Positions 18,592-29,196 of a DNA stretch of 64,000 nt are shown here, one piece after another; the first letter of the stretch is position 1, and every line of letters begins with the position of its first letter. This DNA comes from Saccharomycopsis malanga (lineage: Eukaryota; Ascomycota; Saccharomycetes; Ascoideales; Saccharomycopsidaceae). The notes beneath the pieces were generated by a model. It saw only the letters and a list, made by a program, of their open reading frames with translations. It was not told the DNA's origin and made no database searches. Where the stretch lies: contig CP025322.1 of the NCBI GenBank assembly GCA_004014935.1, positions 2,976,001 to 3,040,000 of the forward strand. Direction: 5' to 3'. The position numbers and the translations under genes were made by a program.

Positions 18592-21299
18592 TCAAGCATC
18601 GCGGTCTTCTTTCAAGACAGTCTTGAATGCGAATGGTTCGTAAGCATAACCTTCACCTTCGAAGAACTTGGACATTGCTTCAACCCAGTGCAAACGCAAG
18701 GAATGCAACATAGCAGACGTACCTTCCATTAACACTAGAATACACACTGTTAGAACGAACCACATTCCAAACAAGAAAAACGCCTTCAAGACGGTTCCAA
18801 AGCTTGGCTTGGAATCGTCAAAGGCATTGGAAATTGTCATGTTCCAAAGAACTGTGGATAACTGTGCATGGGCCAAGGAAAGAGCCCATAACCGCAAGTA
18901 GGAAGCGGTATGTGATACGCAATTCAAGCAAAATTCAATGGTATGGATAACCTGATGGATCATGATGTCACCGAAATCAAACCCGCCACCATGGCCATTG
19001 CCATCTTCCACATGATCGTTTTCTGCGGTGCCTATGTCGGTTATTATGAGGTCGCCTTCGCTAGCATTGTCTTCTAGCAAAAGCACAGAGTTGTGGTTTT
19101 CTTGAGAATAAAGATCGGTGTACCCCTGCTGTACTGCCTTGTTATTTTTATGCCTGAGAATTAACGGCTTGTATAGAAGCAACCAAGGAACACATACTAA
19201 CGCTACAAGAAGCAACACAATCTGGACAAAAGCCTGGCCAGGGTATAAATGTTCGTCAATAGTACCTGGCGACAAAAACATGTTGATAAGCATGTTCAAC
19301 AATCCAGGAGCTGGTTTTCCAATCTTGATCCAATCCACAGACCATTTGTACAAGATCATGATGGTAAGGTAACCAAATATGCTCTGCATGAATAAGAAAC
19401 TAGGAATGAAATTACCAATGATGTCTACGGCAGATTGGAAGAACTTGTAGTTCACAAGAGAGAAGAACAAGGAATAAGTCATATGAATAAATCCCATCAC
19501 AATAGAAAGTTTCATCTTGTAACTGTTCATGAAAATGAGACCATTATCTGTTCCATGCCAAGCCGGATCCAAGCCAATAGGATACGTGCCGACTTGTTTA
19601 GCTTCGATCAAATCGCCTTTCTTGAACTCCGAGGGCCATTTCCAGCCACTGTGGAAAAGCGTGAGTGATAAGGAGAAGATGTCATTATATAGAAATCCAG
19701 TGTATACGGAGAACAACCCCATCAATAGTATCAAATATCTTCCTGAAAATGCCATATCTGAAAGATCATCTTTTTTTAGTTTTTCCAACTTGCGTTCGTT
19801 TATGATCAAGTAGAGAGCTACACATACCACTATAAACCCATGGCCAATGTCACCAAACATGAGGGCAAACATAAAAGGAAACGTGATGATGGTAGCCAAG
19901 GCAGGGTTGACTTCACGATAGCTTGATATACCATAGGCATCCACAAGGGCCTGGAAAGCAGATGTGAACTTGTTGGTTTTGTAGAAGGTTGGGGGAGTCT
20001 TGTTGGTTTCCAAAACATTAACAACAATGGTTGTGGTGGTGGTATTAGTTGCTGCGGACTCGGTGACTTCCCTCATGGCGTTTTTCACGAGCTGTATGTC
20101 ATCCGAAGGGAGCCAGCCTTCGGCAATCAAAGACCGTCTGGAATGGTCGAAATCAAACTTGTTCAACGTGGCATATATGGCCTTTTCTTTCTTCACAGTC
20201 ATTTCCCAAAACTCCAAGGTTTCGGCAATAAGATTGAGTTCTACATTCAATGTTGATCTCGTTTGATTGAGAACACTGTTGACGTCATCTAACTGAGAGT
20301 TTACGCTGCTCAAACTCTCGTCAAGCAACTGAGGATTAGTGTCAATTTGAAATATCTTTCCGTCAAGAGCTTCGACAACTCTTCTACATTTGCTTAGAAG
20401 AACCGTTCCATGTGTATAAATAATAATCACGTCTTTGAAAACGGTTTCTTTAAGTTTCTCGTCGTAAATGGGCTCCTCAATCGGGGAGCTGCTAAGAAAC
20501 AAGTTTCCTCGCAATACTCTCCAAAGTATCTTTTCGGCAGACTCGACTCTGTCTCTAGGAATTGTGGCTACAATAAAGTCGATATTAAGTGACGTCAACG
20601 TTGCTGCAAAATGCGATGGCGCTTCTGGCGTGGTTGGGGTCGTGACAGCAAACCCTTCTTCCAAGCTTTCCTGCTCTAGCAATAGTGGGGCGTCATCGTC
20701 ATCCAGAAGACTGAGTCTCCGTTGAGCCTGTTGACGCGTGTCCTGGTAATCTCTAGAAAAGAATCGGCTTCCTTGCTGAATCACAAATCTATTTTCAATC
20801 AAATTGAATTGCTTATTTTTGAGTTTCTCATAAGACGTATCAAGTCCTGATATTTTCTCCTCATATAATCCTACAGTATGAACAATTTCATCAATCTCTG
20901 ACACCATAGGTGCGTGTGTGTCGCTATCCTCGTGTTGAATTATCTTTATTGGGCTTTCTTGCTTCAAAATAATCGATCTAAGATATCTCAATTGCCGCTC
21001 TACATTATCCAACTTGCGAATCTCTTTTACATAAGATCTCTGGAAAGCATTCACACTCTTGTTCAAATCTCGAAACTGGATGTTCCCCATTTCTCCTAAC
21101 ACCGATACTACATTGCGCGAAAGTTCCGTCGCAAGATATATCTGGATTAACGACATTTCCGCCGAGCCTGTTTTATGTTAGTAAAAAATCTGTCAAAACA
21201 CACCCTTTTGCCATCTCATCGCTATAGGCGCTTCGCTCACGTCGTCGCGCTTATAGTCCAAACCTCCAACATACGGAATATAGCTTCTTGCGAGCTCAT
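18592..21299 (-). CDS. VPH1: V-ATPase V0 subunit a (Vph1), with a 25-nt first exon
   Basis: The CDS is complement(join(18592..21167, 21275..21299)), 866 residues. Exon 1 encodes MSSQEAIF plus one base; the intron (21168-21274, 107 nt) starts GTATGT, has TACTAAC at 21183-21177 and ends AACAG. The join restores FRSAEMSLIQIYLATELSR, the conserved N-terminus (S. cerevisiae: IFRSAEMALVQFY). The N-terminal half is the cytosolic domain (VQFRDLN-like motif, LDNVERQLRYLR). The C-terminal half has about eight membrane segments, with TASYLRLWALSLAHAQLS; Arg767 there corresponds to the Arg essential for proton transport (Arg735 in yeast). It is the vacuolar/Golgi proton channel subunit. Its assembly factor VMA22 lies 9 kb away. 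Confidence 0.96.
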
Positions 21300-21488
21300 T
21301 GCAATAACAATACTGCTCTGAAACCCGGTCTCCCTCGTATATAAAATATTGTAAAACCACGTAATCTTCACCATAGTTGCCTTTGATTCATTCCTAAAAG
21401 TTACACGATGGCAACTTGGATGGTTATGTGCACTGGGAAGAGGTTATGATGATGTATAAGGTTGGCTATGTTAGCAATAGATGTGGGA

Positions 21489-21630
21489 AAATAATAATAA
21501 TAATAATAATAATAATATCTTATATTTCAAGCCCAGTACATATCAGTTTCGTATATACACACTATGTCTAAGGGGACTTGGTAAAACCCATTGGGAAAAA
21601 ACCCAAGTATGTCCCGGTCATTGTAAACTT
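21489..21630 (-). mobile_element. S-family (SINE-like) element, copy S2, 3' half
   Basis: Minus-strand reading: CCAAGTCCCCTTAGACATAG, then GTACTGGGCTTGAAATATAA, then an (ATT)n tail of about nine units at 21517-21489. Beyond about 21630 similarity to other copies fades, so the head is missing or strongly diverged. Confidence 0.65.
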
Positions 21631-21741
21631 CTCGCTGGCTTTTCTCAAAACCCGATGGGTTGGAAAGTAAGCACTAGGCTTTTGTCTAGTTAGTATTTCA
21701 GACAGTTGCAACTTGCCTGTGGAAACCACGTTCAGTTGTGG

Positions 21742-21796
21742 GATAATAATTAATAAATAATATCATACATTTCGAGCCCAGTAAATATGTGTTTGC
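21742..21796 (-). mobile_element. S-family 3' end fragment, copy S3
   Basis: Only the 3' signature is visible on the minus strand: ATTTACTGGGCTCGAAATGT followed by ATTATTTATT. It lies 110 bp beyond S2 in the same orientation. Confidence 0.55.
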
Positions 21797-22139
21797 AGTT
21801 GTAGATTAATATTATAATAGCATAATCGCGACAGTCTTTTGTTCAGCAGTACTGAGAGAAGCCAAAAAAATTAAAACAAATATATTCAAACAATTTTTGT
21901 AAAAACACTCATTAACCTGGGAAACGTTAAAGCGAAATTTCTTCACTTGTGACTATACTAGGTTGAATAGGAAGTAACATATTTCTTGTTAAAAACAGCC
22001 TTATCTATGTATATACACCAAAAAAACTTATAATAAAAGCCAAACTAAGCAGATATAAAAATAAAAAACATATCCATTTTGTCTTGAAATTATGATGATC
22101 TAACCTACAAAAAAGTTTTTTTTTTATATTTTGAAACTA

Positions 22140-22305
22140 ATAATTATAATAATATCTTGCCTTTCGAGCCCAGTAAAGATCTGTTACGTATATATTCGCT
22201 ATGCTTGTGGGGAAATCCCAATCACGTCCTGTTAATCATAATCGACTCACCTTTGAGCCTGTTAGGTTTTTTTTCTCTTTTCCGAGAGCACTAAACACTG
22301 AGCCA
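22140..22305 (-). mobile_element. S-family (SINE-like) element, copy S4
   Basis: The minus strand begins TGGCTCAGTGTTTAGTGCTC (22305-22286), a good polymerase III A-box/D-arm look-alike, then AGGCTCAAAGGTGAGTCGAT at the B-box position and the 3' signature ACTGGGCTCGAAAGGCAAGA with ATT units. An internal stretch present in other copies (around CTTGGTAAAACC on the plus strand) is absent. Its head abuts the truncated end of the R-family copy with no gap. Confidence 0.7.
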
Positions 22306-23161
22306 GAGTAACATTAAACCATTTGCAACCTTAAGTTGAATAGGATTAAAAGTTTTTCAAAACAAATTCCCTTAAGCAGAAGTATAAAGCTTCTAAATGA
22401 GCACCTTACGCTTTACCGAGCCTCACAAAATATTCAGTATATACAATGAGTTGAAATACACTAGTTTGACAATAAATAATGATTGTTATCAATTATAAGT
22501 TTCTCTGAGAACCTATAATAAACCATACCTTTTTTAATTTTTGAGATGCGTGTTTCTTTGAATTAAAAGCTCACCCAAATCCTGAAAGAAGCACAAATGA
22601 AACTAAAAACAACCGAAGATCTACAAAATAACGTCAAAAAATTAAAGAAGTCTTTCTGAGGGGTGAAAAACACGAGTTTTAACAAATTATGTGTTATTTT
22701 CGACAAATTGATACTTTCCCACTATAAAATAATTCATAAAAGCCAAATCTCAAAACAACGTACATTATATAAAACTATAGGAATCAAAGACTGTAGAAAA
22801 AAATTTAGTATGGTTTGGGTTGCTCTAAAGACTCTAGAATATGACTTCAAAGAATTAATTTTTTGTCTGAATTGACAATTTTCCGTTATATAAAATATTT
22901 ATGCGAAAATTTAATGGTTTTCATTGAAAATAGTACCAGAATTTAGCAAAAAAATTCAAAGTGTTTGCAATTGTTTTGTCAGATTAAAATAACCTGAATA
23001 ACATTGAATTAATTCAATAAAATGTTTGACAATTTCTTCAAAACGACAAGAGCGGGAATCGAGTACCAAAACCCAAAGTGAGGAACGCCACACTTCTTTT
23101 CTGCACTATTTTGCGTGGCGCATGCCTCAGTCAACTTGGCCACTTGGAAATAGTAAGGCCT
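22305..23161 (-). repeat. R-family 1-kb repeat, copy A (3' truncated)
   Basis: Colinear with 31120-32166 and 52685-53756. Diagnostic shared stretches on the plus strand include GTAACATTAAACCATTTGCA, AATGATTGTTATCAA, TAAAAGCCAAATCTCAAAAC and CGAGTACCAAAACCCAAAGT. On the minus strand the 5' head has TGGCCAAGTTGACTGAGGC (A-box, 23142 downward) and GGTACTCGATTCC (23067-23055, B-box-like). About 215 bp of the 3' end, present in the other copies, is missing where S4 begins. There is no coding potential. Confidence 0.85.
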
Positions 23162-23334
23162 ATAGGCATATTTCGGTTTAAAAGAGAGAACATCTTTATT
23201 TTTTGTAATAATATTTTAAAAATAAATATAACCAATCTTTGCTAATTGTATAGCAGAGATGAAAGAGCTCTTGAATAACCTATGATGATATTACGCATTG
23301 AATTGAGTTGTCTATGACATCAGTATTGCTGTGG

Positions 23335-23568
23335 ATAATAATGATAATAATATCTTATATTTCGAGACCAGTAAATATCAGTTACGTATATACGCACTAT
23401 GCTTGAAGGGACTTGGTGAAACCCAGTGGGGAAGTCCTAATCAGGACCTAATAATCTTAATTGACTGATCCTTGAGCCTGATAGGTCTTTTTCTCTTCTC
23501 GGGGGTATGCTAAACCATCCTGCCAAATCGTTTTTCTCTTTCACGAGAACACTAATCATTGGGCCGGA
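23335..23568 (-). mobile_element. S-family (SINE-like) element, copy S5
   Basis: Minus strand: GGCCCAATGATTAGTGTTCT (head), GGCAGGATGGTTTAGCATAC (second A-box-like), AGGCTCAAGGATCAGTC (degenerate B-box), then CCAAGTCCCTTCAAGCATAG, the 3' signature ACTGGTCTCGAAATATAAG and an (ATT)n tail. Nearly the whole family consensus is present, 170 bp upstream (minus sense) of R copy A. Confidence 0.7.
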
Positions 23569-23702
23569 TTTACCATGATTTGGTTTATTTAGTTGCATTT
23601 TTGACCTATTATATTAGTATGCCTAGTATATATAATCTATAAACAAGTCTAATCAGCTTTTTACTCTAAACCAAATGAACGAAGAGTCGGCATCCAACAC
23701 CT

Positions 23703-24659
23703 CTATCGAAGCAGCTGAAGCTCTGTTTTTACGTTGGGGTCATAAGGATGACGCACTAGCAAATCGTAGATCTTGTCAGGAAGCTTTGTGACAAAACTTA
23801 TGGAAAGCTTGATTGTTTCCTGGGCCCGTACGGGTGGGAAGTTTCGAAGAAGAGCCATAGGAGATTTTGACTCGAGAAGTTGTGAGCGCATCAAAACAAG
23901 TTGAGCTACAACAAGCAAGACATTCATATGGCAACCGTAGGCGAAAAGAAAGTCCCAAAGGACAAGAATCTCGTTTAGAGGAGGAGTGCATGTAGAAAGC
24001 GTAAGAACAGAAGGAAAAGCATACATTTCTGGCTTCAAAAGCTTGGAACTGAGCCAACCTTGAAGCTTGGGATCAACAATTTGAAGCACGACATCGACCA
24101 AGTTTGCACCAGTATAAACACCATCAAGAGTAGGCGTGATGTACAAGGGGCAGTGTTTTGTTACAAGTGTATAGAATAGAGCAAAGGCTTCTGGCTCGCT
24201 TTTACAGATATAAAGAAAGGGCGCTGCTAGGATATTCATTCCCTGAACATATGACGAGAGTTTGACATCATTGTCAGTCTCATAACTTTCCTGTGCCCAA
24301 GCAAACGCCGATAAGACTCTTACAAGCGATTCCTCAGACACTTTTACATTGAAAGCTTCGTCCTTGGCTAGCGTACGAAATGTGTCGTTTCTGATCTTCG
24401 AATAGCACGCAGGAGGTCCCTTTTGGATCAAGTCAAGATAGAACTCTGTGGAGATGGGCTGTACCCGTAGCAATATTGACCATACATAGCACCGATACGG
24501 ACAAGTATCGTAGCCTTCAGGCACCTTAAGTCCCTCGGCAAGAATCAAATATCGAAGCTGAGAAAGGCCTGGCTTGATAAGAATCTGATTGGAACTTATA
24601 AACAGCTCTATGGAATCCTTCTTTCTGCCTCTTTTAGGGCTGCGGTTGAAGTGCGACAT
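23703..24659 (-). CDS. BUB2: Bub2, GAP subunit of the mitotic exit checkpoint
   Basis: A 318-residue TBC-domain protein (S. cerevisiae Bub2 is 306). Motifs: LSQLRYLILAEGL (32-44), YRCYVWSILL (55-64), IRNDTFRT (89-96) with the arginine finger Arg95, YVQGMN (137-142) with the glutamine finger, LWDFLFAYGCHMN, and the C-terminal LPDKIYDLLVRHPYDP. With Bfa1 it forms the GTPase-activating complex for Tem1 at spindle poles and blocks mitotic exit when the spindle is mispositioned or damaged. No intron. Divergent from the mannosyltransferase gene. Confidence 0.95.
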   Translation of the reverse strand: MSHFNRSPKRGRKKDSIELFISSNQILIKPGLSQLRYLILAEGLKVPEGYDTCPYRCYVWSILLRVQPISTEFYLDLIQKGPPACYSKIRNDTFRTLAKDEAFNVKVSEESLVRVLSAFAWAQESYETDNDVKLSSYVQGMNILAAPFLYICKSEPEAFALFYTLVTKHCPLYITPTLDGVYTGANLVDVVLQIVDPKLQGWLSSKLLKPEMYAFPSVLTLSTCTPPLNEILVLWDFLFAYGCHMNVLLVVAQLVLMRSQLLESKSPMALLRNFPPVRAQETIKLSISFVTKLPDKIYDLLVRHPYDPNVKTELQLLR

Positions 24660-25164
24660 ACTTGGCTATGCTTTATTCATAATATCAGGCCTCTACAAGC
24701 TGTTTACTACACCTCTTAGCTATTTCCTCATGTTGATGTTTACATAACATTGGGTGAATATTTCAGAGGGTGCGGAATCATAGTGTACCCCCAATAAGAC
24801 CCGTATTACGTAATCACACATCTTTATATATTACTTCCCACCTTTGTATATACTATACCAATAAATCGAGTTGAAAGCAGTTCTACAGTTGTTTCGAAGT
24901 GCAATCAATCAGTGAATTATAGCCACATATTCACTCCATAATATTATAATATATATACACCTCCTAACGTATGTCACGTGACTACCCGGAGTGTGCAGTG
25001 AAAAGATAGATCAACCAGAGCCAACCATCCCATCCAAACATATGAAAAGTAGGTAAACTTTAGGTAATATAGTTATCAGCAGAGTAGGTCAAGGTATTTT
25101 TATATTTGTTAATCAAATAGAAAGAGACAAGAGATTTGATTTAGTTATAGAGACGTTGCAAAAT
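24660..25164. promoter_or_regulatory. Divergent promoter region of BUB2 and the mannosyltransferase, with a Cbf1 palindrome
   Basis: A 505-bp gap. GTCACGTGAC at 24973-24982 is a perfect 10-bp palindrome matching the Cbf1/Pho4 site. TATATATA runs lie near 24949-24958. No coding features. Confidence 0.6.
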
Positions 25165-26493
25165 ATGAGGACAAGACTGGCCAAAGGGCGAAGCTTAAAG
25201 ATTAAGACCAAACCACGGTCTTCGTTATTTTTCAAAAGACGTATTTTGGTGCTTGTATGTCTTCTTCTTTTAGTGGGTATTTCGTTATATAGTTTCAAGG
25301 AAAAAAAGCTTGTTGTAGTTCCGTCATTATCTTCTTCTAAAACAATTGTGGATGATCGTACTAGCACTTCAGATAAAACCAATGCTATTACGAGTGCAAT
25401 GAGTGGGGAAACTATTGACCAAGAGAAAGATTTTAACAACACGTATCAACGGGTTAACGCAACTTTTTTTTCTCTTGCCAGAAACGAGGATTTGGAAGGC
25501 ATTTTATCCGCCATCAACAGTGTAGAGGAACGTTTCAACCACCAGTTTCATTATGACTGGGTTTTTGCCAATAATGAGGACTTTACTCCTGAGTTTATCC
25601 AACGCACATCCTCTGCGGTCTCCGGAACACCCATATATTCCAAGATTCCTGAGGAGTATTGGGGCTATCCTTCGTGGATTGACCAGGATTTGGCAGCAGA
25701 TGTGCGCGACCAAATGGAAGCTGATATGATCAAATATGGCGATCTGGAGTCGTATCGTCATATGTGCCGTTTTAATTCTGGATTTTTCTACAGGCTTAAG
25801 GAATTACAGCCGTATCGATACTATTGGCGTGTAGAACCTGACATTTCGTTTAATTGCAACATTGACTATGACTTGTTCAAATTCATGCAAGATAATAACA
25901 AGGTGTATGGGTTTGCTATGGCTCCCTTTGAGATCCATACCACTGTGCTCAGTTTATGGTCTGTGGTAACCAATTTCACCTCCTTGTATCCGCAATATCT
26001 TGCAAAAGATAACAACTTTCAACTTTTAACTGACGATGATGGAGAAACCTTCAACATGTGCCATTTCTGGAGCAATTTTGAAGTAGGAGATATGGATTTC
26101 TACCGTGGTCAGGTGTACTCTGACTTTTTCCAATACATGGACTTCTCCGGAGGGTTCTATTATGAACGTTGGGGTGATGCCCCTATCCATTCCATGGCTA
26201 CAGCGTTGTTCTTGAACAAAGACCAAGTCCATTATGTAGATAACACCGGTTACTACCATAGTCCAAATAGCCAGTGTCCTAGAGACCATGCCACAAGAGA
26301 CAGACTCCAATGTGACTGTGATCCAGAGTACGATTATAATTGGTCTCCTGACAGTTGTATCCCATTATACTATGAAATCAACAACATGCCACGTCCTGAC
26401 GCAGTAAGCTCTTTTAAAACTCTCAAGAGCCATAAAGAGGGCTTCGAGAACTCCAATCCTATAGTCAAAGCCGGCTTTCAAATCATTTCCTAG
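25165..26493 (+). CDS. Alpha-1,2-mannosyltransferase, KRE2/MNT1/KTR family (GT15)
   Basis: A 442-residue type II membrane protein, the same length as S. cerevisiae Kre2. Short basic cytosolic tail, one membrane anchor (27-43, ILVLVCLLLLVGISLYSF), a Ser/Thr stem, then the GT15 catalytic domain: DYDWVFANNEDF-type start, SYRHMCRFNSGFFYR (196-210), YYWRVEPDISFNC (219-231), NMCHFWSNFE (297-306), GGFYYERWGDAPIHS. It adds alpha-1,2-mannose to O- and/or N-glycans in the Golgi using GDP-mannose and Mn2+. Which of the several paralogues it is cannot be decided. Codon 194 is CTG at a position that is Ser in yeast relatives (YGGSKSYRHMCRF in Ktr1). The start is the ATG, not the upstream TTG. Confidence 0.93.
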   Translation: MRTRLAKGRSLKIKTKPRSSLFFKRRILVLVCLLLLVGISLYSFKEKKLVVVPSLSSSKTIVDDRTSTSDKTNAITSAMSGETIDQEKDFNNTYQRVNATFFSLARNEDLEGILSAINSVEERFNHQFHYDWVFANNEDFTPEFIQRTSSAVSGTPIYSKIPEEYWGYPSWIDQDLAADVRDQMEADMIKYGDLESYRHMCRFNSGFFYRLKELQPYRYYWRVEPDISFNCNIDYDLFKFMQDNNKVYGFAMAPFEIHTTVLSLWSVVTNFTSLYPQYLAKDNNFQLLTDDDGETFNMCHFWSNFEVGDMDFYRGQVYSDFFQYMDFSGGFYYERWGDAPIHSMATALFLNKDQVHYVDNTGYYHSPNSQCPRDHATRDRLQCDCDPEYDYNWSPDSCIPLYYEINNMPRPDAVSSFKTLKSHKEGFENSNPIVKAGFQIIS

Positions 26494-27286
26494 CATTTGT
26501 CATAGTTTTACTATATAAACTATTTTTCTTGCATCCTGTTTGCTTTTTCAGGTACATCTACAATACCTCTTTTTTTTCTTTATTCTTATTGGGCTTGGGG
26601 GCTTTCTTTTTATTTCATTTTTTATTTTATTCGCTTTCGCATCTGTATATTCATATACTTGTTCATGTTATATTACAATCACATATCATATCAGGATCTG
26701 TGCAGTTTCTTTTGTTAGTATGATTTTTTGGAAAAAAGATTATATTCACCACAGCGTCTTTACTGTTAAACAAAATATTGACTTATCTTTTGAGTCTTTG
26801 CTGTTGTTCATAATTGGCTTTTTCCTAAATTGTTAAAAGCCATCATTTATTTGGCAAAAAGTATTTTTATGTTAAAAAGCGTTGGAACCACATAACAGAA
26901 ACAAAACATCAAAAGGATAACTTAACTCTCACTTTCAGGATTAGAGTATATATCCATAATTCTATTTTTAGAGTATATATCAATAAATTTATATTTTTCT
27001 TCAAAGGCCTTATTACAATAAGCTAGGATGAATATAAAGTGCAAGCTATCTCCTTTCCGCTTTCTCCAAAAACATTCACAACTTGTTAAATTTAACAAAT
27101 CCAATGTAAAATCATTATTTGAAGTTATAAAACATATAAGATCAACTACTACAATACTATATTCTCATGTTGACACTGCGACATGGTGAAAATGTATGAA
27201 AAACAAGTTTGAAAAAACCAGATTTCAACAATTTAAATTGTGAGATGAGCTAAAACAGGAACAATTGTTAAAAAAAAGTGCCTATA
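26494..27286. other. Intergenic region upstream of PFA4
   Basis: T-rich 3' flank of the mannosyltransferase gene to about 26670, then AT-rich sequence forming the PFA4 promoter. Short open frames have no protein-like features. A TACTAAC on the minus strand near 26714 has no convincing donor or exon partner. Confidence 0.55.
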
Positions 27287-28493
27287 ATGGCAGTTAAACT
27301 TCCTCATCCATCTTTGGGTGTAATAGTATGTATAAATTTATCTGTTTTTGGGATTGTCTCGCAGATTACTAACCAGTTAGATACCCTCATTTTTGATTGC
27401 ATTTATAGGCTACAATGCCCACTATTTTGTATTTCGACACTACTTTTCCTTTGAAAGACAAGCATTTTTCCAGTTTTGTCTAACGATGGTATGGGTATCG
27501 TATGGCATTGCCATATTCAAAGACCCTGGCACGACGCCATGGGATTTTAAGCCTGACAAAGGCCAATGGAAACGATGGTGTAAGAAATGCGAGGCATACA
27601 AGCCTGAACGAGCCCATCATTGCAAGACTTGTAAAAAGTGTATTCCTAAAATGGACCATCATTGTCCTTGGACTGCAAACTGTGTTGGCTATGATAACAT
27701 GCCTCATTTCATGCGGTTTCTCTATTGGGTAATCATCACCACTGGATTCGTACTTGTAGAGCTATTTAAGCGTGGCCATCAATTTTACCAAGAACGTAAT
27801 TACCCAGCATATATGTTTCGAAGATCCGAGTTGGTTTTCACCCTCCTTCTCTTGCCCATGGACGGTTTTGTCTTGCTTAGTGTAGGGCTCTTGTGTATAA
27901 AATGTCTAGTTCACATCACATCAGGGATGTCTCAGATCGAGACATGGGAATGGGAACGTATTGAAACTCAACTATACAGCGAACGTTTTTGGGCAAGAAT
28001 CAGAAAAAACTACGCCCAACTTCATGGTAAACGTATGCCTAGACTTCGATCCATACGATTGAGAGAATATCCTTATTATGAATCAACAGAACATGCACAG
28101 GCTCTGGACCATTATTTGTTTTCCATTGACGATATTGTCTTTCCTTACGACGTAGGATTCTGGTCCAATGTATTAGATCAGCTCAATTATCCTTGGCTTT
28201 GGTTGATTCCATGGTCTGGTCCTAAAGGCGATGGCATACATTATGAAAAGTCCGATTTGTTAGACGAGGACCAACTAGGTTTGCCTTGGCCTCCAGATAA
28301 CGGAAACCAGATCGAAGAACTCGATTTAGATGACGACGGAAAAGAAACCTCTATTGTTCACGCAGAACTGAAAAATCCCAGACTTAATGTGCCCCGGACA
28401 GCATGGGTCAACGATTTGGGTGAAAACTTGACCGATTATGGTGTTGATTTGGAAGTTGAAGCAGAAGATCAACTAGAAACTATTCGTGAGTAA
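27287..28493 (+). CDS. PFA4: DHHC palmitoyltransferase Pfa4, with a 55-nt intron
   Basis: The CDS is join(27287..27325, 27381..28493), 383 residues. Exon 1 encodes MAVKLPHPSLGVI; the intron starts GTATGT, has TACTAAC at 27367-27373 and ends TTAG at 27380. Splicing gives IPSFLIAFIGYNAHYF, matching S. cerevisiae Pfa4 (IPTFLISFIGYGAHYF). Without splicing the frame is broken. The DHHC cysteine-rich domain spans about 77-125 (CKKCEAYKPERAHHCKTC, then DHHCPWTANCVG with DHHC at 105-108). Four membrane segments surround it. The C-terminus has LPWPPDNG and ends NDLGENLTDYGVDLEVE as in Pfa4. It palmitoylates chitin synthase Chs3 in the ER so that Chs3 can leave. Confidence 0.94.
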
Positions 28494-29196
28494 TGTTGGA
28501 GAAAGATCTGATAGCTAAAAAAATAATTTTGCTAATTCCTGATATATTACACACATAGTAAGTCCTAATACTATTGCTACTACTAAGCTTATAAAAACAC
28601 TAAACTTTCAACGGTGATACTACAGGTTAATTAGCAAGTAAAAAAATTTGAAATGTTTCGTGAGGTGTGATGTGCCGTTTAAATGTATTTCTTGATGAAA
28701 GAGGTACATGTATATATAACGGTTTATAGAACAGTGTAATTATTCAGTCATGAAAAATATCACATTGTGTGATTATGAGGCAGATAGCTCACTGAAAAGT
28801 TGTTAATACTTGGGCTGGATTTTTTCCGCTAATGTTCCTCCTCCATCCAAATCTTTTGGCTAGATTGGTTTATAAATAATAAATTTGGATGAAAAAGGTT
28901 GATTAGTAGAGAAACATAAAAAGATGTGGCTTGTATTACATTTCCTTTTTTGAATAGCAGCGTAAATATATCTCAAAAAGTTTAACATTGATTAAATTTA
29001 CTGTACAACCTTTTCGTCCCTTTTTGGATCCACTTATTGCTCTTACTAAAATTTTCACATAATACTATCTTACTAGCACCCAGTTTTTTATTAAAATCCT
29101 TGAAAGCCCCTTTGAAAAAGAATCTTTTTATATTTATTAGAATATTATGAAAAGTAGATGCCATTGGTGGAAAACAATATGAAGACGAAACTGAGA
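28494..29196. other. Intergenic region between convergent PFA4 and NECAP-like genes
   Basis: About 700 bp of AT-rich sequence. I see no gene, RNA-like structure or family repeat in it. Confidence 0.55.

Larger units (their letters stand above)
21300..23702. other. Repeat-rich intergenic region between VPH1 and BUB2
   Basis: About 2.4 kb with no supported gene. It is largely built of repeats: S-family pieces at 21489-21630, 21742-21796, 22140-22305 and 23335-23568, and an R-family copy at 22305-23161. The first 190 bp are the VPH1 promoter. The stretch 21800-22140 is AT-rich and unassigned. Confidence 0.75.
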
